Shown piece after piece: positions 46,969 to 57,879 of a stretch of 64,000 bases of DNA; the stretch's first letter is position 1; each line of letters opens with the position of its first letter. The stretch is from the NCBI RefSeq assembly GCF_000516985.1, contig NW_006917097.1, positions 2,394,593-2,458,592 on the forward strand, read 5' to 3'. The stretch is from Pestalotiopsis fici W106-1. Lineage: Eukaryota; Ascomycota; Sordariomycetes; Amphisphaeriales; Sporocadaceae. The translations under genes and the position numbers were made by a program. The notes below the pieces were generated by a model, which did no database searches, had not been told where the DNA came from, and saw only the letters and a list, made by a program, of their open reading frames with translations.

Positions 46969-48410
46969 CTCCTTCCCCCGCGATGTGATGCAATAGGATC
47001 TGCCTAGGCAGGGACGAACAAGGAAAAAGAGGGATGGGAAAAAAACAAGAAATGACGAGTTTAAGAGAGCGTGGGTAATGTTATGACAGAGGAAATAAGA
47101 GGAAAAAGAAAACTAGCTGATCAAAGAAGGAATTGATATATTACGAGTGCACAGAGTTGAGCGTCGAGAATAGTAATGGAATAGTTTGTGTTGAAGCAAG
47201 AAAATAGAAAGAATAACAAAATCGAAGTTGTGAAGTAAGTATTGACGGTCAGATCGCAAAGCAAGAAAAAAAACAGCAGGCCGTCGGGTATTTTTTAAGA
47301 AGACGTCAAAGGTGCCCGAAATGCACCACCACCACCACCACCAGTCGCTCCAACCCACAGACAGCCGAAAGGGGGTGGATCTTCTGGAAGCGGGAACGCA
47401 AATGCCAACCAAATTCACCACATCGCGTGTTGCTAAACTTCTTGTCCTCAAGCCCCGAGAGACCTGCCAGGGGTTGAGAAAGGCTAAAAAGCAGGGAGCT
47501 CTTTAGGCCCCTCCTACAGATTGACAGAGGCTTTTTCGTGGGAGCAGTCAAAGAGCCCGTGCCATGCACTGCCAAACAGCTTGCAGAAAGAGCTTACATT
47601 TAGCGGCAGGATGCCATGTTTTGCTTTGCACCAGAGGACGAGACATGTGGAGATGGTCGAGGGAGGAATGTAAGCAAGGTAGGTGTCAAGCAAGCAACTA
47701 TACCGCGATCATCATTCGTCCAACCTTTTTTTCTTCTCAGATGCTCCAGTTCTCTGGAACACTCATCAAGGTAAACATTCAAAGACATCTTTATCCCGCC
47801 CTTTCAATGCCATTCAGCAGACGTGTCAAGTCTACAAAACAAGACGCGAAACTTTGTTATAATGACATGCCACCAGGTTGTTGACAGACATCATGTCGAG
47901 AAAAAAAAAGCAGCCGTGCACCCTTGGGGCCTAGGAGCCTTGCAGGGCTCAGTAAACGCACCATTCCGTCCTCGGTTTCCTTCTCCTCACTGACTCCCGG
48001 CCATGCCGCGCCCACGAGCAAAGCCCATGGCATTTTCGGCTTCTCGAAGTAAAGCACTGTTCACTACAGAGCTCTGGCTGCCGAGCTGCTCATTGACCTT
48101 TCTCTCAAAAGAGGCGTCACGTCGTTGCGCCAGCTGACAGTTTCATTCAAACGTTATTACCAAACCCATCAGTCTGCTCCACAAGCTTGATGGCGTCGAG
48201 GGCAGTGCCTCCTGCAGAACATGAATGGGGCCGTGTGATAGCAGGTGCCTCATCTGAAGTCGAAGGAAAATGTTGACACAATGCCCTCACTCAAAAGTCT
48301 GAGAATTCCACCTGATATACTGCAAGTTGCAGCACGAGCGCGAAGGAAGTGCTAACGGGAGACACTGCCAATACTCACGTGGAGCAGAGTGTATTGCCCT
48401 GCCCTGCCCC

Positions 48411-48430
48411 AAGCAAGCAAGCAAGCAAGC
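48411..48430. repeat. AAGC tetranucleotide microsatellite
   Basis: Five consecutive AAGC units directly after GCCCTGCCCTGCCCC, a short run of CCCTG-type units. Confidence 0.9.
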
Positions 48431-50595
48431 ACCGCTACAATGATAAAGCATCTCATGAGCAAACATGCAGCAGGCATTATTACTCAAGAGCCTGGAGTTT
48501 AGTAAAAGACCCTTCGGTTCACGAGCTGCCAGAGTCGTGCGACATCGATGCACATGAGCATACCCGAAATGAGACGTCGTGGCGCGGCGATCCTGCTGTT
48601 GACATTATTGACAAGATGCGAACGACATATGGACTATTTGAAGATCTCTTATTCTGGGACTAGCGGACACAACCTGTGTCACGGCACAAACAGGACTGAT
48701 CCGACAACCGAATACATGATGCCTTCTCCGCCGCCTATTCGATCACTTGGTTGGCTCAATATGCTTATTTATTGCTGGTACCACAAATGCCGTCGCACAT
48801 GACGAGATATTGCTGCTTGTTGCTACTTCTCGTCCATTCCCTTGGTACATACTTACGAACAGATAAATCAGGGGTCTCAATGATCTACCCTCGGTGCTTT
48901 CGGCACGTCCCCCAGGTGCATGGCTAGCTTGAGTTTCTCTTTCTCTTATTTGATGTGCCTGCTGCTACCAGGTGTGGATCCGTGCTTTCCCCACCAAAGT
49001 TGGTCGTGTATCGAAGGATTGATCCCTTTCCGTCTTTTGTACAGAGCAGCAGCCATTGATGTGCCATTGCGATGTCCACAGTTCACGGTCAGGTTTCAGC
49101 ATTGCTTCATCGCTTCCAAGGGGGATCGTCGCAACACCAGCACATGGGAGGGATCGAAAGGGAACGCAAAGAGCAGTACACATTACATTTCTCCAATATA
49201 TCTCGTGTTGAACATGCTCGTGACACACCACCTCTTGCTATTGCCCAATAACAACCGCAACGCTGCTCGGGGAATATATTCGGGAAGATGCTCCGAATAG
49301 CACCAATTGCATTGCACCCCCCAGTCTTGGGTGCGTGGGGCTCGTCTGAAGATATCTCCATAACAGTGGTCAATTAAGATATATGCCCTTTGGATACTTG
49401 ACAAAGTTCAACAGTCAAAACGCATGATTGCATCGCATCCATTTGTGAACTTTTGGCAGGGAACCAGATTTGTCTTGCATCCAAGGTGGCAAGGCGACTT
49501 GGGAAAGTCGAGCAAATGTCAAGCAAAGACAAAGACAAGAGAGCTCATCAGCAAATCATTTCTTTTTTCTCCCTCCCTCACGGTCGCCTAATTGACGGTG
49601 CCCTCCTACATTAATGTGACCCAGCGACACCCAATTTTTCAATATAACAGCTGCTCAAAGGCTAGTATTGCGCACCTTGCAGCTCAACGCCAACAGAACA
49701 GTTGCCCAGGGTCGTATTTCTGGTATACCTACCTAACCAAGATAGGTAGCCACATTTGCCCAGGTAGTGGTGCATTGAATGGTCACCGACAAAGAAGACT
49801 ATAAACCAAGCCAACGTCCCATCATGCACTCACTCTACACGGCTACTTGGCCAGCCCCTCTTGGCGGCTGCACGGTGTTTTGTGACCTGTTTGTTTGTGA
49901 GCTTCAGCCAGCCACACCAATCCAGCAATGCCACTTCGATCGGCCTTTGGACTTTTCTCCTCAGAATGATTCGTCATGCAATAGTTCCTACCTGAAGTTG
50001 TCAGTCATTTGCGCTCCTGGTTGGCACGTTGAAAATTTCACGACGAGACGGATCTAGAAGTCCCAGGCCCTGGGAGAATATAAGCCCTTTCATCCAGTGT
50101 TTGTTCCTCAATAGCCGAAAAGAAGGGACTGATCGCGTCGTTGCAGGTGCCTATTCTTACAGGATACGGGGATATTTACTGTTGTCTCTGGCAAACAAGA
50201 AGGTGCTTTTGGTGCCATGCTTCATAGACTATTCTGCTATCCAGGAAGTATACCGGTGATTCTGCGCCCAATCACCTCATCTGAAGTCCATATTAACCTG
50301 ATTGGTCTTGATCAACATAAGTCGGGCTGAACTAGCAAAGAGGTGGCCGCATCTGGTTGGCAAAGGTCATGGACTGACTCGTGTCGCATTGACATCACTC
50401 GGATAACCTTTCTCATGAATAGAATTGCATCACGCTGTTCATATTGGAGTCATCAACAGAATTGTGAGTGTATCTTTGTTATTAATTGATACAGTGTTGA
50501 AGCTATAGAAACGCCTATATCTTCCATCTAAAGAAACAAAAGTCTGTGATCTACCCAAGTCTTTCGTATTCAAGATAAAAGGAAAAGGTTCAACT

Positions 50596-52221
50596 TTATA
50601 CGCTCTTTTCTTCACCACCCTGCTTTACATCCTTAGCTGCTGCTGTTGCTTCTTCATCGAGAGAGTGGCCCCTTACAACACCAACACCACCTTCTTCGGC
50701 CATCTCGGTATTGAGAATGGGCGGGCCGGAGAAGTTCTTGCGACCCCAGACGGCATACCAGATCATACTGATAGCGGCGAAGCCGGCAAACACGACACTG
50801 GCATAGTTCATGCTCTCGGCGTCGAGGCCAGTCAGGTTGGTCGGCATGCAGAACAAGAAAATAGCCAGCACGATCCACAGCAGCGTGGCAATGTTGGTCA
50901 CGTAGCCGATCTTGCCGAGCGAGTAGGATGCGTGGCGCACGTGCTTGCGGCCGCGGAGGACGCAGACGAGGATCGGCAGACCATACGAGGCGCAGAGGCA
51001 GATGGTGGCCACGCCTGTGAAACTGCTAAAGGCGGCCGTGGAGCCAAAGTAGATGAGACCCAGGAGGCAGTCAACGATAGCCGAGAGTGTAAGCGCCCAA
51101 AAGGGAATGTCGAATCTCTTGTCGACCTTGCTCCAGAGGCCAGATCCAGGAATGGCACCGTCACGGGCAAAGGCGTAGGTGCAGCGGCTCGAGGCTGTCA
51201 AGGCACCGATACCAGCGAACAGCCAGATGCCGAGAATCAGGAAAAGCAAGCCGAAGCCACCACCAGCACTGCCAGTCGCAGTCTTGAAGACAAGTCCGAT
51301 AGGCTGGCCATTGGCGACATCGAGGAGAGTCTGAACATCGGGAAGAACAAAGAGGACGGGGATGAGGTAGACCAGACCGGTGATACCGGCTGCCACCACG
51401 GACAGAACAATGGCCTTGGGGACCTCGCGCTCAGGAGTCTGGACCTCTTCGCACATGGATGCCACCATACCATATCCAGTCAGCACGTAAGCGGGCTGGA
51501 GCAATCCCACAAAGAAGGACCAGCCGCTGGGCCAACCCGATGCAGAAGAGTCGTAGTGCGCAAAGACAAACTCGCCGCTGCGCTTGGAAGGCGACATGGC
51601 CAGCAGGACGATCAGGATAATGATAATCGAGGCTCCAGTCCAGTAGATGCAAAGCGTGTTGATCTGGTCCAGATATTTGGATCCAAAGATGTTGATTAGA
51701 TAGCATACCAGCGTGACGGCCCAAAACATGAGAACAGTCTGCCATTCGTTGGCTACAAAGTCCTCATCCCAAAGCGAGATGGCACTGAGAATTAGTTGGG
51801 CACCACCAAAGTTGATCGACAGAGTAACGGTCCAGTTTCCGACCAACGTCAACCATCCGGTAATCCAACTGGCAATCGGTGCCCATTTCGGTGTCGACAG
51901 GAGAGCGGCCCAGTAATATACACCGCCGGCGGTGGGGTAGACGGAGCAGATTTCGGCCAGGGAGGCGGCAATGGCGGTCGAGATGATGGACAGGAGAACC
52001 CAACCCCAGATGATCGTGACAGACTGGCCGTTGGAAAGCGTAATGTAGAAGGTGGTGCTGAGACCGTAGGGCACAGCCATGATGGCAAAGGACAGACCGA
52101 GAACCGACAGCATACTCAGACTACGCGGGAGTTCTGACTTGTAGCCCATCTTAGCGAGGGCATCGTCAGCCGCAGCAGCCACCTCGGTGGACTTGCGACC
52201 GGTAAGAATTGAGCCAGCCAT
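50596..52221 (-). CDS. APC-family permease (GABA/choline/amino-acid type)
   Basis: A single exon encodes 541 aa. The product is a twelve-helix APC-superfamily transporter of the fungal GABA permease/choline permease (Uga4/Hnm1) group. The first helix region reads LSMLSVLGLSFAIMAVPYGLSTTFY, followed by SLAEICSVYPTAGGVYYWAALL, a conserved block of this group. The region GYGMVASMCEEVQTPEREVPKAI and SSRCTYAFARDGAIPGS are also typical. The N- and C-termini are hydrophilic, and the C-terminus carries lysines (DVKQGGEEK) suitable for ubiquitin-driven turnover. Substrate (GABA, choline or another amine) cannot be fixed from sequence. A paired GATA motif lies about 220 bp upstream, which would fit nitrogen regulation. 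Confidence 0.93.
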   Translation of the reverse strand: MAGSILTGRKSTEVAAAADDALAKMGYKSELPRSLSMLSVLGLSFAIMAVPYGLSTTFYITLSNGQSVTIIWGWVLLSIISTAIAASLAEICSVYPTAGGVYYWAALLSTPKWAPIASWITGWLTLVGNWTVTLSINFGGAQLILSAISLWDEDFVANEWQTVLMFWAVTLVCYLINIFGSKYLDQINTLCIYWTGASIIIILIVLLAMSPSKRSGEFVFAHYDSSASGWPSGWSFFVGLLQPAYVLTGYGMVASMCEEVQTPEREVPKAIVLSVVAAGITGLVYLIPVLFVLPDVQTLLDVANGQPIGLVFKTATGSAGGGFGLLFLILGIWLFAGIGALTASSRCTYAFARDGAIPGSGLWSKVDKRFDIPFWALTLSAIVDCLLGLIYFGSTAAFSSFTGVATICLCASYGLPILVCVLRGRKHVRHASYSLGKIGYVTNIATLLWIVLAIFLFCMPTNLTGLDAESMNYASVVFAGFAAISMIWYAVWGRKNFSGPPILNTEMAEEGGVGVVRGHSLDEEATAAAKDVKQGGEEKSV

Positions 52222-52302
52222 TGTGGTGGAGGGAAGGTGGCCTTGCAGTACTCTGGTGATCCAAGAGAACCGTCCTAATCCAGCGCAGCTCGGGAGATTA
52301 GG

Positions 52303-52324
52303 AAAAAAAAAAAAAAAAAAAAAA
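52303..52324. repeat. Poly-A tract in the permease leader/promoter
   Basis: A22 on the plus strand, that is T22 on the coding strand, about 80-100 bp before the permease ATG. Confidence 0.9.
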
Positions 52325-52441
52325 GGACAGAGGAGCTGTTAGCAGCTCAAGATGCCGGGTATGAGCTGATGCCGCACGATATAGCAAGCATAAGTAAGAC
52401 AGGCAGAGTGGTGGTAGCAACCAGCAGCGGCGGCGGCGGAA

Positions 52442-52456
52442 CTGATAGTTTATCAG
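52442..52456 (-). promoter_or_regulatory. Paired GATA motif upstream of the permease
   Basis: CTGATA and TATCAG are perfect inverted 6-bp arms separated by GTT. Together they give two GATA cores in opposite orientation about 220 bp before the permease start. AreA/NIT2-type nitrogen regulators bind GATA pairs in fungal permease promoters. The link is an inference from position. Confidence 0.45.
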
Positions 52457-55024
52457 CGTATCAAATACTTATGACTGTTTGTCAATGCCGGGCTACGATG
52501 AGATGAGTCGATGACTGATTGTCGTGTGTCTCCCATCTCCACCAAGAGCGAGAAACGGTCGTTTGAGAGAAAGCGGCGCAACGGCGGGTCGGTATCTAGT
52601 CTTTAACCCTACCTACGGTAGTTCTTTGCGGTCGGTCCTACCTAGGCCTCTCACTCTCACCTTTCCCCTTCTGTCCATTCCTGCGCTCTCACTTCACTGT
52701 CCCTCTCCAGGGCATTCCCGCCGTCAAGGGCCCCCCCATGAGTCAGGTTCCCAGTCTCGATAAACCCCAGCCCAAAGCCCGCTGCGATAAGATAGCCGCA
52801 GTCTTGGCAGTGGAGGACGGCCACATCTGGACTAGACAATGCAAGTTTTCATTACGAGATAAGAATCTGCATAACCTGGCTGGCTGGGTGATGTCACGGC
52901 TTTTTTGCTTCGAGTTCTGGGATAATGGGAGCCTCTAATGCTCTTTAGGCAACGCGTGCCGAGACTTTTTCGGTGGATTCGTAAGGGGGCTCCAACATTT
53001 ACCGTCTTCTCCCGTTTTCTGGGGAAGAAACATTATAAAATCCAATGATGAATCCATTGTAGATCTATCGAAAGCAATTGAAAAGCTGCGTAATTTTGAT
53101 CAGTCCGTCACACTTCAAAAGTAGGAAAACTATATGCAATTCTCGTTTATACTCGAAACTCGCATTTGCTTTGCATGACTCGAAAAAGAGTTCCAACAAA
53201 CACGCGGGGAGGCACCTGGTTGTTGGTGACGCCAGTACCACGCCATGCCCTGGTCTTCAGACCTGTCCCAAATTTAGTCTTATCTTTCAGCTTGAAAGGA
53301 TTATTTGATTGTATTCCTTCATTGGAAATCGAATCTTGTTAACGAGGAAGCAACTCGCGCGGCATTTACCACGATACGTCAGTCCCTACTCCACTGATCT
53401 CAAACAGACTTCTTGGTCTCCTTTGGGGCCTTCAGCATCCATCCGGATGAATCCTCACCCCCCATTCATTCGCTAGTATCCTCTGTTAGGGCAGGATAGT
53501 CGTCATTATGCTGCAAGGCAAGCTTTTATGACCCACGAACTTTGAATGCAGGGCGAGGCTTGAAGAATGGTCAGACCCAGTGTAGGCAAGGTACAATCAG
53601 CATGTTGCTGTATCTTATAGTGTTCGGTTGCCATGATTTGGAAACCCTAGCAGCAATAGTGCCACTTTGCCATGTGGCTCGCAACGGCCAAGTATCATCG
53701 GCATGTCAGTTTTAGGCCATGGCGCCGGGTGTCTACCTAGATCAGGGTCCAACCTATCAATGTACAAAAACAAAATGTAGTTGGACGCCTTGTGGTCAGG
53801 TAATTGAATGACCTCGCTACTCCGATTACAACCTGCGTTATGCCAATCTCTCATTATAGCTACTCATGGGTAGATCAAGCGAATGCAGACTTTACATGCC
53901 GTCGTTGATTGTCTGCTAGAATCACTGCTTTCGCGCTTTGCATAGCCTCACGTGCGTATTTGAGATCTTGGCCACAGTCGGGCGATATCAAAGAGGTCCA
54001 GACCACACGACTCGCAGATAACCCCTTTGAATTAGCTCAAACCCTTACCCATCCAAGCAATTCCCGACGTGGTAGAGCGCACCCGGGAATCTGGTCCTAG
54101 TTGGGAAAAATGCAGAATGTAGTTTGGTCAAGCCTTTATCAGCCTCGGAAATTGGCTCTCCAGTTATTGTGATAAGGGACAAGATATCACAACGCGTATC
54201 CTATTCTCGTGGGCTATGCTCAACCGTGTGGTTCTGGGCATCCACACGACGTTCCTGACGAATATCAGTACCGCGTAAACCAAGAGGATGATCTGACGAG
54301 CTTCCGATTGGGGGGTCAACAAATGACACTTGTGCAGAAATTGTTGGAAGACATGATTCTACGCTTTAACAAATATGTGCCTGCACAGCATTCCTCAATG
54401 ATATCAGACTCGAAGGGTAGCTGCTCCATCCGTCCAGGTAGTTCCTGTTCGTACCTACGGAATACACGGTTGGATCAAACTGTAGGCACCACTCACATCC
54501 TACGACCGATATCCGGCGCCGAGGCTTCAAGACCTGTCTTTCTGGGTTGAGCCCTCCAGAATTCACCCCCACAATACCAGGTCCGTGATGTAATTTCGAT
54601 TCCCTCCATGTATGGCAGCGAAAAGTTATTTTACAGATTCATATTCGTGTTCTTACTTATTTAATAGCAGAGCACCGTTTCATTACAGCAATCATGTCCC
54701 AAGAAACACTGACCGAGCAGGAGTCGACGCACGACGGCTAGGATAAACTGGCTTGTTCAAAAACAAATATCACAAGAGCGTGCTAAAAATGGGACCTCAA
54801 AGCGCATTGTAATCTCGAAGACTTCTGCTCATTCTCAATTCTGAAGGCCCAGCTTGTGACGAATCAACGAAGGTTCTCAGTCTTTCGACAAATGTAGAGA
54901 TCAATGTATTGATTCTGTCTGTAGTCTATTTCGTTTCTCATTTCCATGCCATTCCAGATTACCTACAAATTACCCGGAAAGCGAAGAGAAAGAGGTATAC
55001 GCTCTATTATCCATCACATCAATA

Positions 55025-57879
55025 TTAAAACTGCCCAGGTCCCTTTCCAAAGTATGAGCCATCTGGAACTGTCAGGTACGGCACCGAATTGGAATCATCC
55101 GTGTCAGATCCAACATTGTTTCCCCACCAACTGAGCGTGATGTTATTGTAGCTCAGTGCGAAAAAGATAATGACAGTGGCCAGAGCCGTGCCAGTGTCCA
55201 TGGCGGCTTGTAGCAAATCTGCAGAGTGAAATTTTTGTCAGCTCAAAAAAAGTCTGAATAGGAAGATGGGGGGTCTTCATACAATTGTATCGCTTCCACC
55301 AAGCAAACGCACGCTTCCGGACCAAATAGTTGAAGAGGAATCCAAAGATGAACCACAACGAGTACTGCGTCGTGTTGGCCGGTGGGATGTTACCGGCAGC
55401 GTTGAAGAAAATGGGCACGTTGATGTAGCGCACCCAGCTGTTGGGATACTTGCGGTAGATGCTGTAGACAATGACGGTGACAATGGGACCAATGAGGAAA
55501 AAGTACATGATTCCGTTGTACACCTGGCCGGCCTGGAACATGCGCTGAGGACCAATGCTGCCCCAGACGAGAGATGCATTGTAAACTACCTTTGTACCGG
55601 CGCACGTGAAGCGCTGCGTGTTCTTGGAGCTGCAGAGGTTCTCAATGTTGGCAATCATCCAGCGTAGAACTCCCGTCTGGGTCGCGGTAGCAAGGATGGA
55701 GGCGTAGATCTGGCCAACAAACAAAACCCGGGGAGGGATCTTCATATACTGGCCCAGCTTCAGATCCTGAGCAAAGTCCATACCATGCTTGACCGAGTTG
55801 TAGCCGTAGCACTTGACCATCATATTCGCAATGGGCTTGCCTGGCCAAGCGTATCCAGCAATGAGCTCCGTAATGATGTTGAGGAAGATTCGCTGGTTCG
55901 TGGTACCCTCCAGAATACCTTCGGGGATGATCAATGTCACGCCCATGCCAAAGCAGACCACAATAAAACCCCAGACCGGCAGTCCAGAATCCCAGTAGCG
56001 GACGGTCATGATACCAAGGCCGAGAACGATTACCGTCAAGACTCCATACCTAGTGAGTTGAAACGCGTTAGCTTCTCAATTTTCTCTTGGTCGTGTAGAA
56101 GTTCGCGCCAAGTACCCGAGCTACAAATGACCGATGTTTCCCGGGACAAAACGTGGACCGGGAAACAAGTTCTGAAAGGTGAGATTCTCTGGACTTACCA
56201 CCAGTCAGGTACTTCTTTATAGTGATTCATCAAACGCTTGTGGATATCTTCTCCACCAGCACGAGAGTTTTTGAATTTGTCCCAGATCTCCTTTCCGTTG
56301 TACAGGTACGTGTGGAAGATCATTGCGGTGACTGCGGCAAAGGATAGAGCGTAAGAGATGGAGTACGACATTGAGATGTACATTGGAGAGTACTCTTCGT
56401 ATTTGCTCAAGACAAAATTCAGATTCTCGTCAACGACTCGAGAGATGTTGTATGAGGAGCCAGTGTTGTCGAATGTACTCGATGACAGAAGTGGTAGACT
56501 ATGCAAGTTTAGTAGAAAAATTCACGCCATCATTACTTGCATTACTTACTATGCACTGTACCACACATTCTTGTAATACAAGATTGGCGACAGGAACAGG
56601 TAGAAGATGACGACCACGGCGAATGCATTGCAACTGATATAAAAGGGCGTCGTCAGAGGCGTTCCGGCATAGTTGATCTGGGTCCAGTCAAAGCTGATTG
56701 GCAGCAAACCAAGGCCAGAGTTCATGCCAAATATGGTGTTGACTTTTTGGTTGTGCGGGACGATCCAGGTGATAAAGGCAAAGGTGCTAAGGCTCGTCCA
56801 AAGGTAATCAGGGAACCAAAAGATGACAAAGGCAAATATGGTGCAGTATGAGAAGAACCTATATCTAGAAATGGTCCATCCGTTTGCCGAAACGCGCTCC
56901 TGAGGTTCGTGGAGAGCACGGAAGAGGACGGTCGAGGCCAGGGACGACGGCCAGATCAGAGCGGCAGGATACACCAGCCATCGACGCGACAAGCCCGCAA
57001 GACCGAAACCGAGCATTTGCGTAGTCAGGAGAAACAAGAACGAGAATCCAGCTCCGTTATCTTTATTCCAGTACACGGGACTGATAATGGCCACAAGTGC
57101 TCCGGAAGCATAGGCAACAGAGGCACTAATGTTGACGCACTTTGTGTTGGTTAGCAGGATGAAATGAATAGCTTTTTGAAAACACATACAATGACAATCA
57201 GAGCATGCTCCTTGATGCTAAAGGGGCCGGGATTGAAATCAAATGAGAGAGGCCCTAGAGGCAATCGCCATCGCGGTAGTTTCTCCCACGCTCTGCCGAT
57301 TGGGAAGACAAGCAATTGGGCAACAACATAACCGATGGATAGAGACGGCTGATATCGTTTATATTAGTCTTCAACGCCGTTGCAGTCGAACTGGGATGAC
57401 ATACGTATCGGAGACCAAAGAACTGATTGGCGCCCGCAAAGAGAATAACAAACACAGTAAGAAGAAACCAAGCCCGGAAAGCTGTTCCACCATTAGATTA
57501 GACATTAAAGGCATTGGCGATTTGCAAACTCACTGTTGCAAGGAATGCTCGGGTCGTCAGTATTGGGGACACAAGCCGCTACCTCCGGAACTTGATATTG
57601 TGTTAGTTAACGAGATGCGAACGGAGTATACAAGCGAGACTTACAAGGCGACTGATCTCCATCGACGTTCCATGTAAACGCCTCATTAGGGACCAATTCT
57701 ACAGCCTCGGCCTTTTCGAAAAGCTTCTGCTTCTCTGCCTCGTAACCTTCTCCCTCCAGGTCTGCCACGTACGGCTCGATCGTGTCCTTGGTTGTTATCT
57801 TGTCATCTCCATGTGAGGTCTCAGACACCTTCTCATCGCTCGAATTGTCCAGCCGAACTTGCTGGATCTCTGAAGCCAT
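55025..57879 (-). CDS. OPT-family small oligopeptide transporter
   Basis: Eight exons, 57879-57645, 57590-57534, 57481-57405, 57348-57190, 57139-56550, 56498-56199, 56049-55283 and 55218-55025, encode 792 aa. The seven introns are short (50-64 bp, except one of 149 bp), and all phases agree. The protein has the NTDDPS-type entry motif ([22 protein letters not shown]), the OPT signature NPG ([14 protein letters not shown]) and KIPPR ([11 protein letters not shown]), with about 14-16 hydrophobic segments and an acidic cytosolic N-terminus. It is a proton-coupled importer of tetra- or pentapeptides or glutathione at the plasma membrane. The C-terminus is short ([10 protein letters not shown]). 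It shares a 2.2-kb divergent region with hir1. Confidence 0.93.

Larger units (their letters stand above)
46430..50595. other. 4.2-kb intergenic block, no gene recognised
   Basis: This is the largest gene-free stretch, between two minus-strand genes. It should hold the promoter and leader of the CCHH-tail gene. It contains a T18 run (46951-46968), a CAC/ACC run (about 47324-47343), five AAGC units (48411-48430) and a TACCTACCTA...TAGGTAG pair near 49729-49750. Reading frames reach about 126 codons but show no recognisable domain and do not join by introns that I can support. Confidence 0.55.
52222..55024. other. Intergenic region between the permease and OPT genes
   Basis: 2.8 kb. The left part is the permease promoter, with an A22 run (52303-52324) and a GATA-type palindrome. 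The right part is the 3' flank of the OPT gene. A CCTACCTA-type motif lies near 52608 and 52641. Short frames only; no gene is recognised. Confidence 0.55.

Noticed and set aside
48349..48663. 104-codon frame in the 4.2-kb block
   Set aside because: It overlaps the AAGC microsatellite and has no recognisable domain.
50665..51699. 344-codon open frame antisense to the permease
   Set aside because: It is a shadow of C/G-biased codon use in the permease, with a hydrophilic, domain-free product.
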